Positions 21,036 to 32,683 of a stretch of 64,000 nucleotides of DNA are shown one piece after another. This DNA is from Linyphia triangularis. Its lineage: Eukaryota > Arthropoda > Arachnida > Araneae > Linyphiidae. The number at the start of each line of letters is the position of its first letter. Within the stretch, counting starts at the first letter, position 1. Where the stretch lies: NCBI GenBank assembly GCA_963978545.1, contig OZ021729.1:91976466-92040465 (forward strand), in the 5' to 3' direction. The position numbers were made by a program, and so were the translations under genes. The notes beneath the pieces are model-generated. The model had not been told where the DNA came from. It searched no databases and was given only the letters and a program-made list of their open reading frames with translations.

Positions 21036-21840
21036 TTTTATACCTCTTTTGAGTGAACTTGATTTTGAGAACTTGTCTCTTTTGAGAACTTGATTTCCAT
21101 AAACCATTCATGTATTCAATCTTAAAAATTATAAAATAAGTAAATATTCTTAATAGGATAATATATAAATCTTAGTTAATCTATATTCTAGATACAACAT
21201 AATCCATAGAATTAAAGTGATGGGGACGTTTTAAGCTAATTTTTAATATGCAAACTATATTTCTGAAACAATAGTACAATAGTAGTTAAAAGCTCTGATG
21301 AGGGTGATTGGGTTTTGAGTGCATTGGGCTTTTTAAAACATATTAAGGAGGGGAATTACAATGATAAGTCCACTTTTTACACCCGACGATTGCACTGAAC
21401 AACCCTATGGCCCCTGTCATCAACTATGAAAGATACATGCAGTGTTAACTACTGAATAAGAAAATAATAAACAAAATAGCTGAATAAGAATATATTGTGT
21501 ATACAGAACAGTGAATTTTTTTCTATGCTGGGTTTTAGGCAAATTTAAAATTCACCCACTAAAAATAATAAAATTGTAGAAACAGGAACTTATCAGGAAA
21601 GAAGCGAAAATCCGCATAAACGCGGAAGATTTTACCCCCCCCCCCCCTGCACAGAAGTAATATCCGCGACTGAACTCAATGAGAAACGGCGGTTTAAAAA
21701 CTTTATGTAATTGATGCTAACTATTTGAATAATTTATTAAGTTTTATAATATTTTCCATGGAAATAGAACCATTAAACTTCATCAATGTGCCCAACAAAC
21801 AACAGAGGATAGAAATTGAAAAAATATTATTACCCATAAA
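21036..21840. other. AT-rich DNA, nothing recognised
   Basis: C-run near 21637-21648. No gene or known repeat is seen. Confidence 0.55.
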
Positions 21841-22355
21841 AACAAAATTTTTAGTATAAAACCTACATATGCATTGTCAATTTTTACATTCGTTAACACA
21901 GCGACGATTCTTTAAACTGCGTGTGCTTGGCGTTTGCATCTAATTTTAAGTATCAAAAACATTTCTATCAGCAAAATGTGCGGCAAACCACGTTTCAAAA
22001 ATTATTTCTTAAAAATGAACGTGAATATGTGCACTCGCATCCAAATGTTTTTAATTTATTCTGATTAAAACAATTTTATTATTTATTTGTTAAAAAAAAT
22101 TGGCAACACGAAAGAGTTCCTTCGATTGTCGTTTGAATACTATTTTAGAGCGATTGAATGACGACAAGCTGGTTTATTAGTATTCCACAGTGACAACCCT
22201 CAAAATTTGATAGAATGCATTGTTATCGACTTCGATTCTATCTGCCAAGTTTCAACCCGATTGGCTGGCGGCAAGGGGGTTAATTAGACCTCCTCAAATT
22301 TGCCCGCCATGTACAAACATACACACACAAAAATCGAAGTTAATATAAAGGATTT
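21841..22355 (+). repeat. Repeat A, copy 1
   Basis: This is a member of a ~0.5-kb family with copies at 29345-29830 (-), 40441-40985 (+), 54970-55540 (+) and 58715-58950 (+, partial). Conserved blocks in order: ATTCGTTAACACAGCG; GCATCTAATTTTAAGTATCA; CATTTCTATCAGCAAAATGT; TTTATTCTGATTAAAACA; GATTGAATGACGACAAG with TTTATTAGTATTCC; CAAAATTTGATAGAATGCAT; TATCTGCCAAGTTTCAACCC; GATTGGCTGGCGGCAAG with GGTTAATTAG; and a 3' end ACAAAAATCGAAGTTAATAT. A motif GATTGGATGACGRCAAG plus a YTAATTAG-like end occurs twice inside the unit. No TIRs, tail or TSD recognised, and no conserved protein frame. Confidence 0.85.
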
Positions 22356-22577
22356 AAAAAGATATTGTTCAACCACACCATTTCAAGATGGTTGGTAATC
22401 TCTGTCTCTTTCGGGACACACATTCTAAATTGACTTTCAAAATTTCGACTATTTATTGTTTAAATATGTTTCTAAAATGTTATTTAGAAACAAGTTTCTT
22501 TTCACTAGATACGTTATTTTGTGACTCTTGTAAAATTTGGGTCAATCGAGAAACGATACTATTTGAGTCCAACTGCT

Positions 22578-22781
22578 GAGTATTTTTGGTTGGTTGTTTT
22601 CAGATTATCTGGCGCCGTCAGCAACACTTGGGCTATAATGCGCCAAAACATTCGTCATTAGACAAGCCAACATACATTTACAAACATCCATGCCTAATGC
22701 GGGACTCGGAACCCGCAACCTTGCGGTCTAGAAGCTAGCACGCTAACCACTATACCGTTTGATCGGCCCGAGTATTTTTGG
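22578..22781 (-). mobile_element. SINE-1, full-length copy with 12-bp TSD
   Basis: The body 22590-22769 is flanked by perfect GAGTATTTTTGG repeats (22578-22589 and 22770-22781). On the minus strand it starts GGCCGATCAAACGGTATAGT, with A-box GTATAGTGGTTAG and B-box GGGTTCCGAGTCCCG. It then has the SINE-1 body and tail CTGAAAACAACCAACC. It is close to the copy at 12905-13090, with differences such as CTTGGG for CGAGGA. It lies about 220 bp to the right of repeat A copy 1. Confidence 0.9.
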
Positions 22782-23338
22782 AGCACCAAAATGATTGTAT
22801 TTCAAGAAAGATTAACTCTTACCGAAGCTGTAGTGTAACCGAGGGTGCCAGAAATGGAAAAATTCAATAGTCTATCATCGGCTAACACAAGAAAAAAAAA
22901 TATATTACTCATAAAAATTTCTGTTTCCCATTTACAGATGAAAATACTTTCAAAGTTAACCTCATTGAGAATATGACAGGAAAAGTTCAATTTCGTAAAA
23001 AAGTAGACCAAAGTAGTTTTTTCTTCATTTATTTTGCTACTAGGCTAATCTGTAGAATGTACTTTTTATTTTTTTAGCGTGAATTTCAATTGAAGTGAAA
23101 TAATGAGAACGAATATTAAAAACAATTTGACACGTGACATTTAGGTATGTTCCCCCTTGCAAATATATATATATATTTGTAATTAATTTGTTTTTGAATG
23201 TCTCAACGGGAGATTTCAGCGTAAAGTCGCAAACGGATCGTCGTGGAATTTATTCTCCGCGTATGGTAAAAAATACCAAACATATAGGCAATTTCAAATG
23301 GCGCAATTCTAGCAAAAATATAGATAGTATTGGAAACG
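22782..23338. other. AT-rich DNA, nothing recognised
   Basis: Short TA run near 23166. The minus-strand 69-codon frame 22802-23011 shows no domain. Confidence 0.5.
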
Positions 23339-23540
23339 TGGGGAGTTGAAGATGGGGAGGGGGGGAGTGTTGTGAGAGAAGAAATCCCTGGAATCGTCAG
23401 ATGGTCTTTCCGAACTGGTTGTGTTTATGTTTGGCGTCGGCTGGGAATGTGTGCGTGTAGGGGGAGGGGGGGTGTCATCTTCCGAGAGTGACGTAACACG
23501 GGGTGAGGGGGTGGAGTACTGGTTTGGGGACAGACTTTGG
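23339..23540. other. G-rich stretch on plus strand
   Basis: Multiple G-runs (GGGGAGGGGGGGAG, GGGGGAGGGGGG, CGGGGTGAGGGGGTGG) within 200 bases. These could form G-quadruplexes on this strand. The minus strand is open as a Pro/Ser/Thr-rich frame (23309-23638, non-ATG start) that includes STPSPRVTSLSEDDTPPPP. It resembles a disordered linker, but C-rich DNA gives such codons anyway. Confidence 0.35.
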
Positions 23541-23890
23541 AAGGAAACATCCCCAAAAAGAAACACCAATTTTGGGTTCTGTTGAATTCCATTAAAAAGA
23601 AAAATAATTGAAAGGTGTTCAAAAGGGAAATGAACCAAAATGTCACGAATCGAATTGCTTCAATCGCAGATTCAGTAATTTACAAATCAGTCGAGTTGTG
23701 AAAATAACTGAAATAAAATCTATTCGAGTTTACTTTTTCAAGAAATTGAACTTTTAGTATCCTTTGGTCGGTGAGATTAACTTTTCCCCCCATTTTTGGT
23801 GCTACAGAATATCACATTAAATTAATCACAATAAAAGTCCGAGTTGATAGACTTTCTTTTGCGTTTTTCTTGAAATGGATTTCCGTGGAG
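23541..23890. other. AT-rich DNA, nothing recognised
   Basis: No repeat, motif cluster or plausible frame noted. Confidence 0.5.
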
Positions 23891-24055
23891 TTATTTAGTT
23901 TCGATCAGTTACATAAGAGGTTTTTTACTGACGCGACACTCACAGTGTATTACATGAGCAACAGATAATTTGTTTTTGTAACATTAATTTGTTATTGTAG
24001 TAACACATGTGATTTTAATAGAACTGAATCTCGTGATGAGTGTCTTAGTAATATG
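23891..24055 (+). repeat. Repeat D, copy 2
   Basis: Reverse-orientation match to 9091-9272. It runs from TTATTTAGTTTCGATC through GTTACATAAGAGGTTTTTTA to GAGTGTCTTAGTAATATG. Differences are scattered substitutions and one T-run length change. Confidence 0.7.
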
Positions 24056-24479
24056 TTTTTTGTTATAGGTTGTTTTGTTTTATGAAATATGTTGTTTCCC
24101 CTGCACATATTGAGAAATTTATTTAAGATGAATTTGATATTCAAAACAATTACCTCGTTTCTCTCTCGAAAAGAGGAATTTCATTCGAGATAAATAATGG
24201 AAATTAAAGTATTTTCTGAAGTTATAAAAAAAAAAAAAAAAATTAAAAAAAAAATTCAACATGAAGTCTACTTGCGCACAAAATTTCTTCATATACAATC
24301 AATATTTATAAAAAAAAAATTGCAAATTACATCTTAATAATGAAGTAATAAAAAGTAATTATGATAAATTAAAAATATTCCGATTCGCAGTTTTGAATTC
24401 AAAAAATAAGAATCATGAAGAGTGAAAAATAATAAACGTATTTAATTGTGGCATATTTCGATCAAAAGAAGCGTCCAGA
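24056..24479. other. AT-rich DNA with A-runs
   Basis: A-runs at about 24228-24255. Nothing recognised. Confidence 0.55.
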
Positions 24480-25150
24480 ACATTTTCCGTTCTTTAGGAA
24501 TTCTCTCCTCACGCCGAAAAGGTAAACAGAAAAGAAAAATACTCGAGAACTGACCTGTTGAGAGCAGACGATGTCCCCCTGACCACTACCAGACGATCCT
24601 TCGCAGAAACATTCCATCACTCCGACGCAACACCATCGCGATTATTATTATTATTTTCTTCCACGAAGGTAATTCCGGCACAACACACAACAAGAACAAT
24701 CCAAGAGTCGTGGAACAATCCTTTTTTCGAACACAGACAAACACAAAAACAAAAACATGGGAGCACAAAAAATTCCACTCCTCCACTCCTTTGATCTACA
24801 TGGACAAGTGAAGGAAACAACGCCAAAGCGGGGGAGAGAGAGAATTCTTTTTTTCTTTTTTTTAGAGTAATTAATTCTCGAGATTGCCAGCTCTGGCAGC
24901 CAATGGGAGGCGGGCGCGAAGACTGTTCTATCTTTTTATTGGTTACAATTACTTCTTGGATGGGTGAGGGTGGGAGGGGGGGGGAGATCGGCTTCTGACG
25001 GAGCAATTACGCCATCTCTCGGCGGTTGGCGAGACGACTCGTTCGCGCCTCGGACTCGTCGCCAAAGAAGGTGAAGTTAAGGCGAGAAACGGGATCGGAT
25101 TGCGCGCGTTTCTCCCTCCCCACTGCTTGGGGGGAGTTCGATTGAGAATC
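24480..25150. promoter_or_regulatory. CpG-rich promoter-like island 1
   Basis: This is the clearest shift in composition of the window: many CpG, few long A/T runs. It contains GCAGCCAATGGGAGGCGGGC near 24896, a CCAAT box joined to a GC box. It also has a second CCAAT in reverse (TTATTGGTTAC, about 24937), a GAGAGAGAGA tract at 24833-24843, CGCCATCT at 25010-25017, and the CpG-dense run GAGACGACTCGTTCGCGCCT. Donor-like AAG|GTGAAG lies near 25070 (+) and CAG|GTCAGT near 24556 (-), so a 5' untranslated exon is possible on either strand. The frames inside (24558-24794 +, 24586-24786 -, 24617-25006 -, 24949-25155 -) overlap each other and mostly lack an ATG. Which gene it serves is not visible. 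Confidence 0.45.
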
Positions 25151-28100
25151 AGCATACCGATAAAAATGATTTTTCACCTTCTAAACTCGTGTTTATACAA
25201 AGGCTGAATAGTTTTAGTGCGGCGGAGGTTGGATTAAGAAGGACAAGAGTAGATGTTAGGGGGGTAAAATCTCCATAGAGATCACTAAAGGAGAATCGAT
25301 CAACCAAACCATCTTTACATCCCTCTCCCTAAACATTACCATTAACTGATGTTTACAGAATTATCTCATAATAAACACAAAAGTAATAAAAATATCTCTC
25401 GATAAAAATAAAATTCAAATAATTTTATAAGTCCCGAAAATAGTTGGTTTGTGTCAAAAATTTTCATTGTCAGTTTCATTTCCAAATGAACACATTTAAA
25501 GTTTAGATTTTAAAATGTAACGCAACCAGAATTTTTTTTTTTTTTTTTGGCTTTTCAATCAACTTTTAAATTTGCTCCATTATGCCATCCATATTTTTCT
25601 TAATCTGTCACTCACATATGAAAACATATTAAAATGGTTTTTGTCCAGTTTTACAAAACAACATTTTATCGAGATGCCGTATCATCCACATTTCCAGGAT
25701 TAGAAATTAATATTTTCTTGTAACTTCAATTCAATTAGAGAATATTTTAGGTAAACAGGTATCAAGCTGATTTTACTACATATTTATAGCGCTTTAAAGA
25801 CTAGAACCATGTAGGTAGCACTGAAACAGAATTAACATTTGAAAAAAAGGACGCATCATTATTTTTACATTTGGTTTAAACGACACTTTATATTAGGCTT
25901 AAGCAAACCACAAATAGTACATAATGTTTTTTGATACTAGTAGATTTATAAATCCGTTATTTGTATCAAAGCTGTTGAACCTAGTTTTGTGGGATACGAT
26001 AGACAAACTCCGCTTCAATTATAGTAGACTAAAAAAGGTTTTTTTATTTTAATTATGATTTCTAAGTGTTTCTTAATTATATTAAAACACTGGAATGTTA
26101 GGGATTCTGGGGCATAAGGGAGGGGGTTCTTCTGACCCTAAAAACTCTATTCCTGGCTACGCACCTGATTTCAATTAAGAACGACAACACTTAGGGAGTC
26201 AAAATGTCAGTCTCGATAAGCTGGTATTTAATTTTTTACCTTAACAAAATAAGAAAAAAATATAAAATTCTAGTACTGTCCGTTTTTTGTTAGGCATCCA
26301 AAACGCTCGGGTGTCTGCTTGCCTACTTTGCCTAACTGGTGATCCAGCTTCGAATTGAACTTTATTGAAATTCATTTCTGAATCCCAAATGAACAGTAGT
26401 TATTTTCTTGTTTACCAATGTTGAGTCAAATGGCGTGTGATCATTGTGACGTTAATTCAGGACATTATGATGCAGTAACAAACAAAAGATACGAGGGATC
26501 CAATAAGGAAAAAAAGCCCCGATATTGCTGCATCTTCCAATTCGAACAAAATCGTCAAATTGAGTTCTGCGGTAGAAAGTTGTTTTGTAAATTTTGAAAA
26601 CAACCAGAGATAGAAGTGTAATCAACAGAAGTGGGAAAAGAAAAGTGGGGGATGCCCAAAAGTTGGTGGCCTACCACAAAGAGTTAAGATACATTGATTA
26701 ACTTATTGAACGTATTTTTAATGCATAACGAAGAATTATAAAAAGCGAGACAGCAGGCATTTTATCAGGAATTTATCAACAGAAATTAAGAACATAAATT
26801 AATTACATTACAGCCTACACATTACTCGATTTAAAAAATCACTGAAACTCATGTTTCTTGAATTAGAAAAATAAAAAAAAATCCTTGATATTGTATCCAT
26901 ATTTTTTTTTTAAAAAATCTTACATTCCCTTCATGTTTCCAGAATCTAAAAAAAAAAATCATGACATTTCTCATTAGATTTTAAAATTAAAAAAAAAAAA
27001 AAAAGAAGAAAAAAAAGCAGATATCTCCTGGCTAAAATAATCTGATGATTGGCACTTCTTTTGGTAGAATTGATATTAATTATTTCCTCCTCATATTTCC
27101 AGAAAAACTCGATTTCAAAGAGTTGTTACTTCATAGAGTGACATTTACCAATTTCAACTAAATTTCTTTTTCCACGTGCTTTACGACGTCAATTCAATGT
27201 GGAAAATGTCTCCCCAAGATTAAAAAAAATCTCTCTAGTCCTCGTGTCTCGGATGTTAAGTCATGAAGTAGCACTGTAACACCCACATCATTAGTATAAT
27301 TCCCTTAGGAACAATAGAGGCCGCACTTCGAGCAGGTCACTCGCTTGTCATTTCTACAGAATGGCGAAATATTTCATTCAAACTACGTATTCAGCTCTCG
27401 AGTAGCCAAAGCTAATGCTAACCACTTCTTGTATGAATAAACTGTAAAATATTCCCTACACAAGAAAAAGAAGAAAAACCCTTTTAATTTTTGAGCGTCA
27501 GAGTCTTTACGAGTTAAATATGTAGTTACTTCATTCGAATTGAAAATGTTCACGCACTAACTATTTGCCGTTACCAAAAAAAATCTGTTCAATTATTCAC
27601 CGTAAATAACTGAATGTTTTGAAGTGTTAATTTTGTTTACAAATATAATATTAACAATATTACAAATATTTATTTATATTTGTAAAAAAAAATATTTTAA
27701 AAATAACTTTTTAAATAAGCTTAATGGACATTTTCCCCAAATTCCATTAAGCTCAAAATACTTCTCTTGGTCGCATTGAATTAAGCGTAAAATTATAAAA
27801 GGCTGCAAGTAACTTTAGCTAAATTAATGTCAGATAAATTGAGAAATTAACGTTAAGTGAAGAACTTAAACAGCTTTCATTCAGCCAAACAGATACTGTA
27901 ATTCTATTGCACAAAAAGAAATCTACAACAATGCTTAAAGGCTACTACTTTTTATCAACTATGTTGTACAACATATCCAAGGCACTTACAGGAAACAATG
28001 TGGAACAAAAGTGAACTTTACTAAAAGACAGTTCAGAAAATTGTGAAATAACCGACTAGCTAGGAAACATACTACTCAGGTGTGGAAAACATTATATATT

Positions 28101-28274
28101 GTCACAACATTTAGTAATACGAGAATCTTTCTGCAACTATATTTAGAAAAGTTCACAAGTTGTGTTAATACAGAATAATTACATTTTCCTGGGATAATTC
28201 TCAGAATGCGTCAATTAATAGAAATACGTTTAACAAATTTAAAATGATATGTATATAGTATGACAAAATTGATA
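25151..28274. other. AT-rich DNA, no gene seen
   Basis: T-run near 25530 and A-runs near 26990. TTCCTGGCTACGCACCTG near 26150 is reminiscent of repeat ends common in invertebrates. A more complex patch lies at 27170-27420, with no named motif cluster. No open frame of interest in 3.1 kb. Confidence 0.55.
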
Positions 28275-28520
28275 AATTTAATTATACAGATTAACTAGTT
28301 ATTTTATAAAATAATAATCACTATTGGTTAATACGACAAATTATTAACAGTTACTTAATTTAAGATATTAACCAGTTATAAAAATAATACCAAATAAACC
28401 ATAATAAAAAAGCACCTCGTTAATGAAATAAATTGTCTTCATTTATCACAAATTAATCACATTAACCAGCTATTATGTATAATAATTGTTAGCTCCCCGT
28501 TAATATGATAAATACTGAGC
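28275..28520. repeat. Degenerate tandem repeat around TTAACCAGTTAT
   Basis: Variants of TTAACCAGTTATTTATAAAA occur about five times (28290, 28345, 28372, 28466 and weaker copies). Further isolated variants are seen up to 28870. The period is irregular, about 50-90 bases. Confidence 0.45.
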
Positions 28521-29344
28521 AGTTCTATTGTTTATATATCGTTTCTGTTATGCTTGAGCATTTGTTCAGTGATACGCTGCTTCTTAGTTTAAAAGCAAAT
28601 GTTTTCTAATTTCATTTGAGCCTATCGTTCTTATTTTTTTTGTGGAAATTATTTATATTAGTCGCAGTAGTTTGGTTACTATTTAAAATCACCAGTTATT
28701 TTAATAAATCCTATTAAATTAATCAAATTAGCTGTTTACACTGGAAACTTTAGAAAATAACCAGCAAAAGTGTAACATTTTTAATTTTTTTTTTTTTTTT
28801 AATTTGCCCTTATAGCTAGTCTTTTAGGTTATTTTACAAAAATAAACAGTAATTTTTCATAATATCATATTTACCAATTAGCCCTAACGTAAATATTTTG
28901 TTCTAGAAATCAACAAAACAAATTATATAAGTTCTACTTCTGAAGCAGGAATTGAAACTTTATAACTATAATACAAACTTTTGCTCAAACATGTTTTGAA
29001 AATAATTTGATAAGTGGTTACCCACTTAAAAGAATGTGATTTTTTCCCTTTGAAGAATTCAGTCAAATGAGTTTCACCTCCAAAAACATGTTATAGCTAT
29101 TCAACATCATAATAAAATAAAGTGTAATAGTTAAAAAAAATTGAGTCCATTTGAAAAATTAAATAAAAACAAATCATTGGTGTGTCAAAATATCTTATGT
29201 TTGGTTTAAATCAGTGCTTCTTTAAAAAAAATCTTTTGATTCAAATCTTGATTTTACTTTCAGTCGATTAAAATTATCAACAGCGGGGTAGGCATGCATT
29301 TCAAGCCATTTGAAAATTAAAATTTATTTTTCTCAACAAGTCAC
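28521..29344. other. AT-rich DNA, nothing recognised
   Basis: T-run near 28787. No repeat family or gene is seen. Confidence 0.55.
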
Positions 29345-29830
29345 ATTTTTAAAATCTTAACATTAACTTCGATTTTGTGTGTATGTGACTGGGTATGTCG
29401 ATGGTGGGCGAATCTGGGAATCCAATCGCACTGAAACTTGCCAGATAGATTCGATGTCGATGACAATGCAGTCTATCAACTTTCGAGGGCTGTAAATGTC
29501 ACTAAAAGGTCGTTTTTACGGAATACTAATAAACCAACTTGCCGTCATCCAATCACGCTAAAATAGCATTTAATCGACCATTGAAGAAACTATCTCCAAT
29601 TTTTTTTAATAAATAAATAATAAAATTGTTTGAATCAAAATAAGTAAAAGAGTGCATAAATTCACGTTCATTTTTAATAAATAAACTTTGCAACGTAGTT
29701 TTAGACACATTTTGCTGATAGAAATATTTTTGATATTTTAAATTAGACGTAAACACTAAGCGCGCTGTGTTAATAAATATAAAAATTGGCCATGCACAGA
29801 AAGGATTCACAGTAAAAACTTGGTTTTTAT
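29345..29830 (-). repeat. Repeat A, copy 2
   Basis: Reverse-orientation member of the family described at 21841-22355. From left to right on the plus strand: ATTAACTTCGATTTTGTGTG (3' end of the unit), TGCCAGATAGATTCGATG, GGAATACTAATAAACC, CTTGCCGTCATCCAATC, TTTTGCTGATAGAAATA, CGCTGTGTTAATAAAT. The 132-codon minus-strand frame at 29553-29951, the longest in the window, lies in this repeat. It is not open in the other copies, so it is not a gene. Confidence 0.85.
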
Positions 29831-29952
29831 AGGACACGTTCGAAGAAAAGGCATGGAAATAAGAAATGTTCCGGAAAGTTTCATTCTGTAATTGATCTGA
29901 AAGTAACAGGAATATATGTCTAAATAAATTGTAGAGGTCAATTTTATCCACG

Positions 29953-29954
<2 letters not shown>

Positions 29955-30030
<76 letters not shown>
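29955..30030. repeat. TA microsatellite
   Basis: About 38 perfect TA units, next to the 5' end of repeat A copy 2. Very long pure TA runs are prone to slippage and cruciform formation. Confidence 0.95.
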
Positions 30031-30031
<1 letters not shown>

Positions 30032-30679
30032 CCGAAATTATAGTTAACAGTGGGTAATAATTGATATTTATAAACTGTTTGAAATAAATCTACGAAAACG
30101 TAAATATAACAAGATGTCTAACAATATTATGCCAATTGAAGTAAGATTCTTTCAGATCAAATTTTAATATTTAATCGACGATTAAGCGGAAAGCTATCTA
30201 TTAAATCACAGATAATTTTGAAATTTTTATAAACGTTATGTAAAACTTTTTTAATAATACGAGGTTAAGTTTTAGACAGTATTTTTTTTTTTTTTTTTTA
30301 ATATCAAATAGTTGCTGAAAATCGCATTTTCTTAAGAAGAAATAATTACTTAAAAAAGTATAAATTTTGCTGAAAAATTGGCCTCAGATTAATCTATGAT
30401 AAAAGGAAAACATAAAGTAAAATTTCATAAACAAGCTTTATTTAAAAAGGTTTGAAAACGAAATTTTTGTGCGAAATTGTGTCATGGCGATTCTGTGTGT
30501 ACATTTTTCATAATTAGTTTTTCTCTAGTACTAGGAAGAGTAGAGGCCAAAATAGTATGTCAAAAGAATTAGAATAGTTTGAATTTTAAATTTATGGAAA
30601 AACCACGAAATCGATAATTTTAAAATTTTTAGCTTAATTTGAAGTTTCCAAACAAATGAATCCTCGTTTTCATTTAGAG
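30031..30679. other. AT-rich DNA, nothing recognised
   Basis: T-run near 30283. No gene is seen. Confidence 0.55.
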
Positions 30680-30798
30680 CAGGGTGGCCACAAAATTCAG
30701 GAAAAAAAGTTCCCTGATGGAATTCTAAGTAATTCCCTGATTTTTCGACAAACTTCTTTTCAAATTTACACAATTTTTCCAGACGTGTAAACACCCTG
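30680..30798. mobile_element. CAGGGTGGCC-type short DNA element
   Basis: Starts CAGGGTGGCCACAAAATTCA and ends AAACACCCTG, giving inverted ends CAGGGTG/CACCCTG. The interior has the phrase TTCCCTGAT twice, as in widespread CAGGGTGGCC elements usually assigned to hAT. Flanks ATTTAGAG and GTTAAATA do not form a clean 8-bp TSD. The minus-strand 93-codon frame 30531-30812 spans it and is not a gene. Confidence 0.5.
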
Positions 30799-30979
30799 GT
30801 TAAATAGAACATGTATGAAATTGAGATAATATGCCATATTTTTTAAAATAGTTTTGGCTCTAATGAAAATTTAAAATTACTCCAAAATTTAAACATTCCA
30901 TAATTTAACAATTACTAAAATTTTCCAGGCAATTGGCACTAAAATACAGATGGACGGGGAAACATACCTTTAAAATAAA

Positions 30980-31085
30980 GATGAAAATTTCCCTGATTTT
31001 CGTGAAATTTTATAAAATTCCTTGACATTTCCTCGATTTTTTCCAGAATCAAAAAGCTCCCTGACATTTCCCTGGTTTTTAGGTT
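30980..31085. mobile_element. Fragment of the TTCCCTGATTTT family
   Basis: Repeats TTCCCTGATTTTCGTG, TTCCTTGACATTTCC and CTCCCTGACATTTCCCTGG, phrases shared with the element at 30680-30798. The CAGGGTGGCC end is missing, so it is a fragment. It may belong with the previous element as one decayed copy. Confidence 0.4.
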
Positions 31086-32345
31086 CTGTTGAAACAATAT
31101 TCAGAGCTTTGTCCGTCAACTTCTAGAAAAATATTGTTTGAATAACACAACATTATGAAATATCAAGTATTGCTTTAAACAGATGTTATGATCGAGAACC
31201 TTGTTGTATGTTTTCAATTAAGATTCCGTAAAATCGGTTGTTAAGCATTTGGTCATCACAACTTAGTTTTTAAAAAGAAGTTTCAATAAAACAAATGGCT
31301 TAATGATACAAAATTGTACAATATTGGTCGTTGTATTGGAACGAATATGTTCTATAAGTTTGTGACGTATTTCCAATACAGATTTTGTAAAATTAAAAGA
31401 AGTTTTAAAACATTTATTTTTGCTTAACTAAGCGCCATTAAATTTATATTGTGAAAGCAAGTTGCTATAAAGTTTCATGTTCAGTATTCTATATTTTGTT
31501 GTATGAAATGGTCAAAACCCACTGTTAAATATCTTCTCGAAATAGTTTTCCAGTGCAATAATATTATGTATCTAGTTTGATTACGACTTGAAAAACCAAT
31601 TCCAGAGAAAATTCGTCTTGAAAAGTTACTTGTAAGTGCATGAAGCTCTTAATGCATGAAGCGGACAGGTGGGGATACCAAGAGGAAATTGACTTTATTT
31701 CTGTTGCTATATTGTGAGTTGAAAACTTAGTGCATTATTCAAACAAAGCAAAAAATTGACAATGATCTTACGAGGTAGATATTATCCACTGTTTTAAAAT
31801 CCTAATTCTTTCGAAATGATTTGTTTCTGAAATGGAAACAAAAATAAAAATAGCGCATTTTTATAATGATTATTTTTAAAGGTAAGTAAATTCAAAACTA
31901 TATGTGTGCATATTGCATTCATTTAAAATTCAAACTCTTTTTTTTTTTAGAGATAATTTTGGTCAGTACTTCTTCTAGTTCCGGAGAACATTAATTTAAA
32001 AAAATATGTAAATACAGCTTTTTCTTGCTGCAATTTTAAATAAGAAATGCGTTTATTTCTAAGTGCACATTGAAGTTTAAAAAAAAAATCTTTTTGAAAA
32101 ATAGATACAATTTGTTTACAAAATTTTTACAATATTTTTGCGTTATATCATAGATTAATCAGAAGTTAAATTTTTTGCTAAAATTTGAATAATTCTTGTT
32201 TAAGGGGACATGGAAACCTTAAATTTTTTTTTTTTTTTAATTTAAGCTTTAAAATTATAGTTTTTATATATTTGGAATTATTACTTTGGAAAAACTCAAT
32301 TTTATTTTAAAACAAAGTTCACACAGTGCTCTAAATTTTCAAAAC

Positions 32346-32386
<41 letters not shown>

Positions 32387-32642
32387 ACCATTTCAAATTC
32401 TATTTTTTTTTCTCAATATTTTGTCATGATTTAAAAAAAAAAAAAATTATTAATATACTTTAAACTTTTAAGTATTTGGAATAAGTAAAATAGTTTTGGA
32501 GAAAAACAATAAAAACTACCTATTGGTAAAAAAGAATCATTAAAAAAAAAAGGATATTTTCAATATTTAAGATTTTTTAAAGAAGTTGACATTTTATTCA
32601 CAAACCCATGCCTTTTTTTCTCAAATAGATCTTTAGAATGAC

Positions 32643-32683
<41 letters not shown>

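Noticed and set aside
24558..25155. Several overlapping 66-129 codon frames in CpG-rich island 1
   Set aside because: CpG-rich DNA has few stop codons. The frames overlap on both strands, at least one starts at TTG rather than ATG, and none has a domain.
29553..29951. 132-codon minus-strand open frame, longest in the window
   Set aside because: It lies in repeat A copy 2. The equivalent positions in the other four copies are not open, composition is F/N/I/S-rich, and no domain is seen.
32351..32670. Long A-runs as tails of retrotransposons
   Set aside because: A- and T-runs occur throughout the window on both strands. No element body or TSD could be seen next to these.
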